Shown: in pieces, positions 1 to 6,946 of the stretch
Layout: each line of letters opens with the position of its first letter
How positions within the stretch are numbered: the stretch's first letter is position 1
NCBI GenBank assembly: GCA_046155885.1
Contig: JBJXFU010000039.1
Coordinates: 1 to 37,164 of the forward strand
Source: JAOADN01 sp046155885
GTDB taxonomy: Bacteria; Pseudomonadota; Alphaproteobacteria; Rhodobacterales; Rhodobacteraceae
Reading direction: 5' to 3'
DNA: 37,164 nt
Made by a program: the position numbers and the translations under genes
The notes under the pieces: generated by a model
Databases searched by the model: none
The model's input: the letters and a program-made list of their open reading frames with translations, nothing else
Told to the model about the DNA's origin: nothing

Positions 1-131
1 ACGCCCGGCCCGTGGCCGGGCCGGGAGGCGGGCGCCGCCCGGGTGGCTCACGCGGCTGTTCCGCGCAAGGGGGCGGCGGGGGCGGGGGGGGAGCAAGAAG
101 AAGGCAAGTGGCGTTAAGAAAGTGAAATGCC

Positions 132-147
132 TTAACGTTAACTTAAC
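132..147 (+). promoter_or_regulatory. CtrA-type box TTAA-N7-TTAAC (copy A)
   Basis: TTAA (132-135), seven bases, TTAAC (143-147) match the full consensus of the alphaproteobacterial cell-cycle regulator CtrA exactly. The same box is intact in the second repeat copy. CtrA binding is inferred from the consensus only. The spacer CGTTAAC itself contains another TTAAC. Confidence 0.5.
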
Positions 148-260
148 CCAAAGCCATACGATCGTATGGCAGGTTGCTGGCATAGTGCTGGGCGGTTTCT
201 GGCCCCCTGCGAACGTTGCGGAAGCCGGCGGTTAATGCAGCGTCCGCAAGGGCTTGGGAC
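132..260 (+). repeat. 129-bp dispersed repeat, copy A
   Basis: Aligns without gaps to 22225-22353 with 9 mismatches in 129 positions (about 93% identity), same orientation. In order it holds a TTAA-N7-TTAAC box (132-147), an 18-bp perfect palindrome centred on GATC (153-170), a pair of GGTTGCTGGCA-like units two helical turns apart (172-182 and the degenerate 194-204), and a GTTAATGCAG block (231-240). An ATG inside the palindrome (166) opens a frame that is conserved between copies until the repeat ends. Similarity stops sharply at GGGAC (260). I see no terminal inverted repeats or target-site duplication. It lies just beyond the 3' end of the small minus-strand gene at 357-545. Confidence 0.85.
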
Positions 261-356
261 GAGATCGCAGGCGTCCGTCCGAAAGCCAACAGCGGCACGG
301 TTTCGGCAAAGACTCGTCCGGCCCGAGAGGACCGTTCACCCTTGGATTCCGCACCG

Positions 357-545
357 TTAAGCGTTCAGCAAGGCGTGCAGGCGGTAGAGCGTGCCCGGCC
401 GCTTGACCAGGTCGACCGTGTTCGGCCAGAGCTCGCGCAGCTCCTCAAGCACATCGTCGCGCACGTCCCCGGCACCGGAACAGGAAGGCGGAGCATAGGG
501 CCCACTGACGAGGGAAAGATAGGATGGTTGCCGATCGAGTTTCAT
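357..545 (-). CDS. Small protein of unknown function (62 aa)
   Basis: I do not recognise the family. The frame starts with ATG at 543-545, preceded on the minus strand by GGGAGA about 7 nt upstream, a good ribosome binding site. The frame stays open further upstream, but that extension is basic and of low-complexity type and lacks a better start. The product begins MKLDRQPSYL, has a Gly/Pro/Ser-rich middle (about 14-25) and an acidic, probably helical stretch DDVLEELREL (30-39), then a short basic tail. There is no signal peptide or membrane segment. It stands alone, convergent with nothing. The start signal argues that it is real, but without comparison I cannot exclude a chance frame. Confidence 0.5.
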   Translation of the reverse strand: MKLDRQPSYLSLVSGPYAPPSCSGAGDVRDDVLEELRELWPNTVDLVKRPGTLYRLHALLNA

Positions 546-729
546 CGCCAGTCTCCCGACACTAACTACGGGAATCAGGCTGACCGGGAATCCTGACCGG
601 CTGACGGCGGGACTATGCCGACGACGGTGTCTTTTTGAGACTTGTTCAGGCACCGGTAACGATACCGGCCCGGCATTGTGGCGGCGCCTGTTGCAGGGGC
701 CGCGGGCAGGACGCTTGTAAGCGCCTTGC

Positions 730-753
730 GGAAAAGCCGCCAAAGGCTTTTCC
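730..753 (-). terminator. Hairpin downstream of the isomerase gene
   Basis: Arms GGAAAAGCC (730-738) and GGCTTTTCC (745-753) form a perfect 9-bp stem with a 6-nt loop, about 50 bp beyond the stop of the minus-strand gene ending at 805. There is no separate T-run, so it is a candidate terminator or 3' stabilising hairpin rather than a canonical one. Confidence 0.4.
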
Positions 754-804
754 CCCGGGGCGCACCGCCCTATCGCGGGGCCGGACTGACGCCCATCCCG
801 GGCC

Positions 805-1494
805 TCAGCCCAGCCAGGCCCGGTAGTCGCTGACCAGCAGATGCGTCGGCACCACGTCCTCCTCGATCTCCGAAAACCGCCCGATCTTCGCCGACCGGAA
901 GACGTTGTCCGTCTCGTCGTCGTTCACCGTCGAGACCTCGCCGACCAGCACGTCACCCCCCTCGCCCCAGAAGGCGTGCCAGTCGCCGGGCAGCAGCGTG
1001 ACGCTTTCGCCGGGGTGCAGGAGGATCACCTCGCCGCCCGCAAACGCCCGGTCCACCCCATCGCAGCGCACCGTGCCGCCCGCCGTCTCGCTGAACGACC
1101 CGTCGGGGTTCGACCCGTTCAGCCGCACCGCCAGCGGCGCGCCGCCACGGTTGATGATGTCTTCCGCCTTGATCACATGGGTATGGCTCGGCGAGTGCTG
1201 ATCCTTCCGCGAAATCAAGAGCTTCTCGGCATAGCACATGCCCCCGCCGCGCTGCAGGTCGGCCAGCCGGCCATTCCGGAGGGTGAACAGGAACAGCCCC
1301 AGCCGGTCGAAATCGCCCTGCCCGTAATCGGTGATGTCCCAGCCGCAGCGGGCGTCGATGACCCCCCGGGCACGCGCCGCGTTGGCCCTGAACTCGGCGG
1401 GTGTCCAGCTGGCGAAGGGCGGCAGGACGAAACCGAACGAGCGGATGAAGTCGTCCGCATCGGCCATGATGGCGTTAATCGTGGAGCGTTTCAT
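805..1494 (-). CDS. D-lyxose/D-mannose-type sugar ketol-isomerase
   Basis: A 229-aa cupin-fold protein of the D-lyxose ketol-isomerase family (PF07385), which interconverts D-lyxose and D-xylulose and, in some members, D-mannose and D-fructose, using a divalent metal. The expected metal ligands are visible: H104 and H106 in SHTH, E111, and H173 in PGDWHAFW, with K91 and E186 at the positions of the other active-site residues. The length is usual for the family. The start (1492-1494) is fixed by a strong AAAGGAGGGG ribosome binding site about 5 nt upstream; longer frames exist but lack this. It is divergent from the GFA-family gene at 1605, so 1495-1604 should hold both promoters. No sugar transporter or kinase adjoins it, so the physiological substrate is open. 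Confidence 0.85.
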   Translation of the reverse strand: MKRSTINAIMADADDFIRSFGFVLPPFASWTPAEFRANAARARGVIDARCGWDITDYGQGDFDRLGLFLFTLRNGRLADLQRGGGMCYAEKLLISRKDQHSPSHTHVIKAEDIINRGGAPLAVRLNGSNPDGSFSETAGGTVRCDGVDRAFAGGEVILLHPGESVTLLPGDWHAFWGEGGDVLVGEVSTVNDDETDNVFRSAKIGRFSEIEEDVVPTHLLVSDYRAWLG

Positions 1495-1604
1495 CTGTCC
1501 CCTCCTTTGGCGGATGCCTGCCGCGAGGGATCGCAGATGACCCGCCGCATTGCAATCGCGCGCTTCCGGCCGCAAGCCTTGGCCGACCCGGATGGAGGAA
1601 CGCC

Positions 1605-2063
1605 ATGAACCTGCCCAACCTGCCCGCGACCGGCCGCTGCCGCTGCGGGCGCGTCCGGTTCCACGCGACCAGCGCACCGCTCTTCACCTCCGCCTGCCAT
1701 TGCCGGGGGTGCCAGCAGATGACCGGCAGCGCCTTTTCGCTTTCCGCCGCGATCCCCGATTACGGCTTCGAACTGGTCGGGGGTGAGACCGTGCCGGGCG
1801 GCGCGGATCACGCCTATGGCCATCGCTTCTGCGGACATTGCCTGAGCTGGGTCTGTACAAAAAGCCCCCGGATGCAGGGCTTCCTCAACGTCCGCGCGCC
1901 GATGTTCGACGATGCCGGCTGGATCCGACCCTATCTGGAGACCTGGATGGAGGAGAGGCTGCCCTTCGTGCAGTCGGGCGCCCTGCGGTCGTTCGACCGG
2001 TACCCCGGGCTGGAGATGCTGCCCGCCCTCCTGGCCGACTACGCCGCCTGGGCGCGGGGCTGA
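1605..2063 (+). CDS. GFA-family zinc protein (CENP-V/GFA domain)
   Basis: A 152-aa single-domain protein with the zinc-binding cysteines of the glutathione-dependent formaldehyde-activating (GFA) family: C12 and C14 in GRCRCG, C31, C33 and C36 in CHCRGC, and C76 and C79 in FCGHC. The family binds two zinc ions on a beta-sandwich. Some members bind S-hydroxymethyl-glutathione, but most have no tested substrate, and the original enzyme assignment is disputed. GGATGGAGGAACGCC before the ATG provides a GGAGG ribosome binding site about 7 nt upstream. It ends 4 bp before the convergent amidotransferase gene. Family assignment is firm; function is unknown. Confidence 0.85.
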   Translation: MNLPNLPATGRCRCGRVRFHATSAPLFTSACHCRGCQQMTGSAFSLSAAIPDYGFELVGGETVPGGADHAYGHRFCGHCLSWVCTKSPRMQGFLNVRAPMFDDAGWIRPYLETWMEERLPFVQSGALRSFDRYPGLEMLPALLADYAAWARG

Positions 2064-2067
2064 GGCT

Positions 2068-2856
2068 TCAGGCCCGCTTCAGCCGGGGCGCGCGGTGGCG
2101 TTCGGCCGCATAGGCGCGCGCCGCTTCGCCGAAGGCCTCGAATAAGGGCCGTGAAACCGGGTCGTTGGCGGCGTTCCATTCCGGGTGCCACTGCACCGAA
2201 AGCGTGAAGCCCGGCGCATCCCGGACATAGATCGCCTCGGGCGTGCCGTCGGGCGCGAGCCCGTCGATCACCACGCCGCGCCCCGGTTCCTTGATCCCCT
2301 GGCCGTGCAGCGTGTTGGTCATCACCTCGTCCGCGCCGAAAAGGCGGTGGAACGGCCCGCCCTCGGTAAAGCGGACAGGGTGACGAAGCGCGAACTTCTC
2401 GTCGATCGTGCCGTCGGGGGGCATGCGGTGGTTCATCCGCCCCGGCAGCTCGCGGATTTCGGGGTAGAGCGTGCCGCCCAGCGCCACGTTCACCTCCTGG
2501 AACCCCCGGCAGACACCGAGGAAGGGCTGGCCGCACGCTAGACAGGCGCGGACCAGCGGCAGCGTGATCGCGTCGCGCGCCCGGTCGAAGGCGCCATGCG
2601 CCTCGGTCGCCGCTTCGCCGTATTCCTCGGGGTGGACGTTCGGGCGCCCGCCGGTCAGCAGGAACCCGTCGCAGGCGGCGATGAGTTCCCCGACGCTGAC
2701 AAAGCGCGGGTCGGTCGGGATCAGCAGCGGCAGGCAGCCGGCGACTTCCGACACGGCGGCAGAGTTCATCGTGCCCCCGGCATGCACCGGGTACTCGTTG
2801 TTCAGAAGGCTCATGTTGCCGATGATGCCGACGATCGCTCTGCCCATGCGCGCCAC
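2068..2856 (-). CDS. Class I glutamine amidotransferase-like hydrolase (peptidase C26, PuuD-type)
   Basis: A 262-aa stand-alone class I amidotransferase domain of the gamma-glutamyl-gamma-aminobutyrate hydrolase (PuuD/C26) family, which hydrolyses gamma-glutamyl amides in the cytoplasm. The catalytic triad is visible: nucleophile C116 in GVCRGFQE, and H224 and E226 in QWHPEW. An oxyanion-loop LLTGGRPNV lies at about 67-74. The start is probably GTG at 2854-2856, with GGGGTGAG about 6-7 nt upstream; an ATG three codons later is too far from it. No polyamine or putrescine genes are adjacent, so the substrate cannot be inferred from context. It is convergent with the GFA gene (4-bp gap). Confidence 0.85.
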   Translation of the reverse strand: MARMGRAIVGIIGNMSLLNNEYPVHAGGTMNSAAVSEVAGCLPLLIPTDPRFVSVGELIAACDGFLLTGGRPNVHPEEYGEAATEAHGAFDRARDAITLPLVRACLACGQPFLGVCRGFQEVNVALGGTLYPEIRELPGRMNHRMPPDGTIDEKFALRHPVRFTEGGPFHRLFGADEVMTNTLHGQGIKEPGRGVVIDGLAPDGTPEAIYVRDAPGFTLSVQWHPEWNAANDPVSRPLFEAFGEAARAYAAERHRAPRLKRA

Positions 2857-3015
2857 TCTATCTCACCCCCCGGAAAGAAAGGATAAACCCAAGCCCTGCG
2901 GGAAGGAAGGCAGGAGAGGTACGAAATCTGGGCGGCATGCGCACATATGATGAGCGGGGTGACACAATTCTCACAGGCAGACGGATCGCCGGCGGCGGCT
3001 TCCGGGCTGCTCTGT

Positions 3016-3229
3016 CTCTCCCCTCCGCCACCGGGGGAGGGCAAGGGTGGGGGCAGTGCGGCCGGGGCGATGCGAGTAGGCGCCGGGCATTGTGGCAAGC
3101 GCAGCGCCCCCCACCCTGACCCTCCCCCCGTGCCGGGGGGAGGGGAGCGACAAATCGTCTACGCCGCGCTCAGATCTCGGGTGGCGGCCTCCCCTCCCCC
3201 CGCCGGGGGAGGGTCAGGGTGGGGGTGGC
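3016..3229. repeat. Three REP-like GC-rich palindromic repeats (CCCTCCCC...GGGGAGGG)
   Basis: The gap between the amidotransferase and malate synthase genes (2857-3213) holds no gene but three related units: 3016-3053 (plus), 3107-3150 (inverted) and 3189-3229 (plus). Each has a CCCCTCC/GGGGAGG hairpin followed on one side by AGGGTCAGGGTGGGGG or close to it. Units are about 80-90 bp apart in alternating orientation, as in clusters of REP-type elements. The third unit overlaps the last codons of the malate synthase gene. They may act as terminators or transcript-end structures. Confidence 0.7.
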
Positions 3230-5382
3230 GCCTGCCCCCGCGCCTTCGCCCCGGCCCGCGCCGCATGCAGGATCGGCTCAGTATAGCCCGAAGGCTGCGC
3301 CGCCCCCCTGAACACCAGATCGCAGGCGGCGCGGAAGGCCGGGCTGTCGAAGCCCGGCGCCATCGGGAGATAGGCGGGGTCGCCTTCGTTCTGCCGATCG
3401 ACCACGGCGGCCATCTTGCGCAGCGCCGCCATCACCCCGGCCTCGTCCGCCACCCCGTGCCGGAGCCAGTTGGCGAGCGCCTGCGACGAGATCCGGCAGG
3501 TCGCGCGGTCCTCCATCAGCGCCACGTCGTGGATGTCGGGCACCTTGGAACAGCCGATCCCCTTGTCGACCCAGCGCACGACATAGCCGAGGATGCCTTG
3601 CGCGTTGTTCTCGATCTCGTCGCGGATTTCCTCTGCCGACCAGTTCCGACCTGCGGAAAGGGGAATGCGCAGCAGGTCGCCAAGCCGCGCCGGCCGCCGC
3701 ATCGCCGCGATCTCTCTCTGCCGCGCCAGCGCGTCCACCCGGTGGTAATGCGTCGCGTGCAGCACCGCCGCCGTGGGCGAAGGCACCCAGGCGCAGTTCG
3801 CCCCGGCCATCGGGTGGGCGATCTTCTCGGCCAGCATCGCCGCCATCAGGTCAGGCGCGGCCCACATCCCCTTGCCGATCTGCGCCCGGCCCGGAAGCCC
3901 GCAGGCGATGCCGATATCGACGTTGCGGTCCTCATAGGCCGAAATCCACGCCTCGCGCTTCATGTCGCCCTTGCGGACCATCGGGCCGGCTTCTATCGAG
4001 GTGTGGATCTCGTCCCCCGTACGGTCGAGGAAGCCGGTGTTGATGAAGGCGACCCTATCCTTCGCCGCCCGAATACATTCCTTCAGGTTGACCGACGTGC
4101 GCCGCTCTTCGTCCATGATGCCAAGTTTCACGGTGTTGCGCTTCAGGCCCAGCGCCTCCTCCACCCGGTCGAAGATTTCGCCGGCGAAGGCCACCTCGGC
4201 GGGCCCGTGCATCTTCGGCTTCACCACAAAGACAGACCCGTGCAGCGAATTCCTCGGCCCTTCCGTCTTCCGCAGGTCATGCATCGCGCAAAGCGTCGTC
4301 ACCATCGCGTCGAGCAGCCCTTCGCCCGCCTCGCGCCCCTCGCGGTCGCGCACGGCCGGGGTGGTCATCAGGTGGCCGACGTTGCGCACCAGCATCAGCG
4401 CCCGGCCCTTAAGCCGTGCTGCGGAACCGTCGGGCGCAGTGAAGGCGATATCGTCGGCCAGCACGCGGTGAACGGTCCGCCCGACCTTCTCGACCGCTTC
4501 GCTCAGGTCTCCCTGCATTAGGCCGAGCCAGTTGGCATAGGCCGCGACCTTGTCTGCGGCATCGACGGCGGCGATGGAATCCTCGAGGTCCATGATCGCC
4601 GACAGCGCGGCCTCGATGCGGATATCGGCCACACCCGCCCGGTCGTCGCGCCCGATCCGCTGGTCAGGGTCGATGCCGAGGAGGATGTGCAGGCCGTGGT
4701 TCTTCAGCAGGATCGCGGCGGGTGCATCGGCCGGGCCCCGGAAGCCCGCGAACTGCGCCGGGTCCCTCAGCGCCGGGACAAGCGCACCGTGCGCGACGGA
4801 ATACCGGGTCACGCCGGCATGCGAGCCCTCCGCCAGCGGCGCGACCCCGTCCAGGAACGCCCGGCCCCAGGCGATCACCCGCCCGCCCCGCGCCGGGTCA
4901 TACCCCCCGCCGCCCCCGCCGCCCCCCGGCGCGTCCCCCAGCGCGTCCGTGCCGTAGAGCGCGTCGTAGAGCGACCCCCAGCGCGCGTTGGCCGCATTCA
5001 GCGCATAGCGCGCGTTCATCACCGGCACGACAAGCTGGGGCCCCGGGACGGTGGCGATTTCGGGGTCGGTGCCTTCCGTGCCGATGCTGAAGTCCGGACC
5101 TTCGGGCACGATATAGCCGATCTCGCGCAGGAAGGCCTCGTACCCGTCCGGGTCATGCGCCCCGCCCGGCCGCGCCCGGTGCCAACCGTCGATGGCGGCC
5201 TGCAGCCGGTCGCGCTCGGCCAGCAGCGCGCGGTTCTTCGGCCCGAGGTCGCAGACGATCCCCGCCAGACCCTCCCAGAAGGCGCCGGGCGAAACGCCGG
5301 TTCCGGGAAGCGCGCGGTCCTCGATGAACCCGGCCAGTTCGGGGGCGACATCCAGGCCCGCCCGCTTCACCCGTTGCGTCAT
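3214..5382 (-). CDS. glcB: Malate synthase G
   Basis: A 722-aa monomeric malate synthase (glyoxylate + acetyl-CoA + water to malate + CoA), usual length for the G isoform. Conserved segments include VRNVGHLMTTPAV, GIMDEERRTSVNLKEC (acid and metal-binding region) and NTGFLDRTGDEIHTS. The start (5380-5382, MTQRVKRAGL) is set by GGGGAGGA about 6 nt upstream; a start 12 codons earlier lacks this. Two oddities: a run of eight glycines in the N-terminal third (about 4903-4929), and a C-terminus ending ARGQAPPPP that is encoded inside a REP-like repeat, which also supplies the TGA. No glycolate oxidase or isocitrate lyase gene adjoins it. It probably serves glyoxylate/glycolate use. Confidence 0.95.
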   Translation of the reverse strand: MTQRVKRAGLDVAPELAGFIEDRALPGTGVSPGAFWEGLAGIVCDLGPKNRALLAERDRLQAAIDGWHRARPGGAHDPDGYEAFLREIGYIVPEGPDFSIGTEGTDPEIATVPGPQLVVPVMNARYALNAANARWGSLYDALYGTDALGDAPGGGGGGGGYDPARGGRVIAWGRAFLDGVAPLAEGSHAGVTRYSVAHGALVPALRDPAQFAGFRGPADAPAAILLKNHGLHILLGIDPDQRIGRDDRAGVADIRIEAALSAIMDLEDSIAAVDAADKVAAYANWLGLMQGDLSEAVEKVGRTVHRVLADDIAFTAPDGSAARLKGRALMLVRNVGHLMTTPAVRDREGREAGEGLLDAMVTTLCAMHDLRKTEGPRNSLHGSVFVVKPKMHGPAEVAFAGEIFDRVEEALGLKRNTVKLGIMDEERRTSVNLKECIRAAKDRVAFINTGFLDRTGDEIHTSIEAGPMVRKGDMKREAWISAYEDRNVDIGIACGLPGRAQIGKGMWAAPDLMAAMLAEKIAHPMAGANCAWVPSPTAAVLHATHYHRVDALARQREIAAMRRPARLGDLLRIPLSAGRNWSAEEIRDEIENNAQGILGYVVRWVDKGIGCSKVPDIHDVALMEDRATCRISSQALANWLRHGVADEAGVMAALRKMAAVVDRQNEGDPAYLPMAPGFDSPAFRAACDLVFRGAAQPSGYTEPILHAARAGAKARGQAPPPP

Positions 5383-5602
5383 CCGGTTTCCTCCCCGCAC
5401 CCCGGGCAGAATTGCCACCCCGCGCCGGAATTCAAGACCGTGCCGCAGGAAACAGAGGGTGCGCTACGAAAACCCCTGTTTTCGGCACAGGTCCGGATGG
5501 GGAGCGGGTCTGGCGCGGAATAGTTAGCCGACTGCTTAAGTGTTCTTGCCGGCTAGCCCGGGAACTGATACTTAGGACTCAACCTAACTATCGGACGGGA
5601 CG

Positions 5603-5974
5603 ATGGACCTTTCGAACCGGCAACTCGACGCGCTCTTCCAGGCGCTCGGCGACCCCACCCGCCGGGCGATGCTGGAACGGCTGGCGCGCGGGCCCGCGAC
5701 GGTCACCGAACTCGCCGCGCCGTTCGACATGGCGCTGCCCTCGATCCTCGGCCATGTCCGCCGGCTTGAAGAGGCGGGCCTCGTCGCCACCGCCAAGGCC
5801 GGCCGCATCCGCACCGCCACGCTGGCCCCAGGCGCCTTCACCCCGGTGCGCGGCTGGCTCGACGAACAGCGCGCCATTTGGGAGGCGCGGCTCGACCGCC
5901 TTGAGGACTACGTAAACCGCCTGATGAAGGCCCGCACGAAGGACCCTGCCGATGGACCTGGACCCGAAGACTGA
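5603..5974 (+). CDS. ArsR-family winged-helix transcriptional regulator
   Basis: A 123-aa ArsR/SmtB-type repressor. The N-terminus FQALGDPTRRAMLERLARG is the typical first helices; the recognition region PSILGHVRRLEEAGLV lies at about 45-61 and a beta-wing AKAGRIRTATL follows. No metal-site Cys motif (such as ELCVCD) is visible, as in the ArsR subgroup paired with AHSA1/SRPBCC genes. It overlaps the next gene by 23 nt, so the three genes 5603-6874 form an operon, presumably autoregulated. Just upstream, AAGTGTTC (about 5539) and GAACTGATACTT (about 5564) form an imperfect inverted repeat that could be the operator (weak). The ribosome binding site is poor (GGACGGGACG). Confidence 0.85.
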   Translation: MDLSNRQLDALFQALGDPTRRAMLERLARGPATVTELAAPFDMALPSILGHVRRLEEAGLVATAKAGRIRTATLAPGAFTPVRGWLDEQRAIWEARLDRLEDYVNRLMKARTKDPADGPGPED

Positions 5975-6422
5975 CCTGAGCTTCACCCGAAAACTGAAGG
6001 CGCCGCGCAACCTTGTCTGGGAATGCTGGACGACGCCCCGGCACATCCCGCATTTCTTCGTTCCGCGCCCGCACAAGGTGACGTTCTGCGACATCGACCT
6101 GCGCGTCGGCGGGCGTTTCAACACTACGTTCGAGGTCGACGGAAACCTGATGGAAAACAACGGCGTCTGGCTGGAACTCGTGCAGGGGGAAAAGCTCGTC
6201 TTCACCGATGGCTACACCGAAGGCTGGAAGCCTGCCCCCGACCCGTTCATGACCGCGATCCTGCTTCTGTCGGACATCCCCGGCGGCGGCACCGAATACA
6301 CCGCCATCGCCCGCCACCGCTCGCCCGAAAAGGCCGAGGCGCACAAGGCGATGGGCTTCTACGACGGCTGGGGCACTGTGGTGGACCAGCTCGAGGACTA
6401 CGCCAAGGGGCTGATGAAATGA
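5952..6422 (+). CDS. AHSA1/SRPBCC-domain protein 1
   Basis: A 156-aa single SRPBCC (START-like) domain protein of the AHSA1 type: N-terminal FTRKLKAPRNLVWECWTTP, then the HFFVPRPHKV and DLRVGGRF segments, and a C-terminal helix GWGTVVDQLEDYAKGL. The fold forms a deep hydrophobic pocket for ligands, but no ligand is known for this subgroup. The ATG has AAGGA 8 nt upstream and lies within the end of the ArsR gene. The gene ends in ATGA, sharing 4 nt with the next AHSA1 gene, so the two are translationally coupled. Confidence 0.85.
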   Translation: MDLDPKTDLSFTRKLKAPRNLVWECWTTPRHIPHFFVPRPHKVTFCDIDLRVGGRFNTTFEVDGNLMENNGVWLELVQGEKLVFTDGYTEGWKPAPDPFMTAILLLSDIPGGGTEYTAIARHRSPEKAEAHKAMGFYDGWGTVVDQLEDYAKGLMK

Positions 6423-6874
6423 CCGCCGATCCGACCGACCGCACGATGGTGATCGAACGCGTGATCGACGCGCCGGTGGCGGCGATCTGGGCCGCCTGGA
6501 CCGATCCGGCGTCGCTTCCCCGCTGGTGGGGGCCGGACGGGTTTTCCTGCCGGACGAAGCGGATCGACCTGAGGGAAGGCGGCGAATGGGTCTTCGACAT
6601 GATCGGGCCCGACGGCAAGGTCTGGCCCAACCACCACGGCTATCTCCGCCTCGATCCGGAACGCCGGATCGAGTACACGCTGCACTGGGGCGAGAACGGA
6701 CCGAGGCACGCCGACTCGACGGCAACCTTCGAAGACCTCCGCAGCCGTACCCGCGTCAGCCTGACGATGGTCTTCGCCACGGCCGAAGAGTACCGCGAGG
6801 CCGTTGGCTTCGGGGCGGTCGAGCTTGGCCTTCAGACACTCGGCAAGCTCGCCCGGCAGGTGGGCGCGACCTGA
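6419..6874 (+). CDS. AHSA1/SRPBCC-domain protein 2
   Basis: A 151-aa second AHSA1-type SRPBCC protein: VIERVIDAPVAAIWAAWTDP, LPRWWGPDGF, DLREGGEWVF and a C-terminal helix. The frame is open well upstream, but the ATG in the ATGA overlap (6419) gives the domain its normal N-terminus and fits coupling to the preceding gene. It resembles its neighbour in fold but not closely in sequence, so the pair is not a recent duplication. The operon layout suggests that both respond to the same signal as the ArsR regulator. Confidence 0.85.
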   Translation: MTADPTDRTMVIERVIDAPVAAIWAAWTDPASLPRWWGPDGFSCRTKRIDLREGGEWVFDMIGPDGKVWPNHHGYLRLDPERRIEYTLHWGENGPRHADSTATFEDLRSRTRVSLTMVFATAEEYREAVGFGAVELGLQTLGKLARQVGAT

Positions 6875-6946
6875 TCGGGCCAGGGCTGGTTGCGGCCGGC
6901 GGGGCGGGGCCATAGGGTCGGCACCGACCCGACCGGAGCCCCCTCG

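Larger units (their letters stand above)
1..356. other. Intergenic region at the left edge
   Basis: I see no convincing gene here. Bases 4-20 can form a short GC hairpin (7-bp arms 4-10 and 14-20, loop CGT) without a T-run. A long G-rich stretch follows at about 70-90. The notable content is copy A of a 129-bp dispersed repeat at 132-260. The rest, 261-356, shows no recognisable signal. Confidence 0.6.

Noticed and set aside
4..20. GC hairpin at the left edge as a terminator
   Set aside because: No T-run, and no gene in view ends there.
2947..4521. Long plus-strand frame opposite malate synthase
   Set aside because: Arg/His/Pro-rich antisense shadow of glcB, typical of GC-rich codon bias; no ribosome binding site or family.
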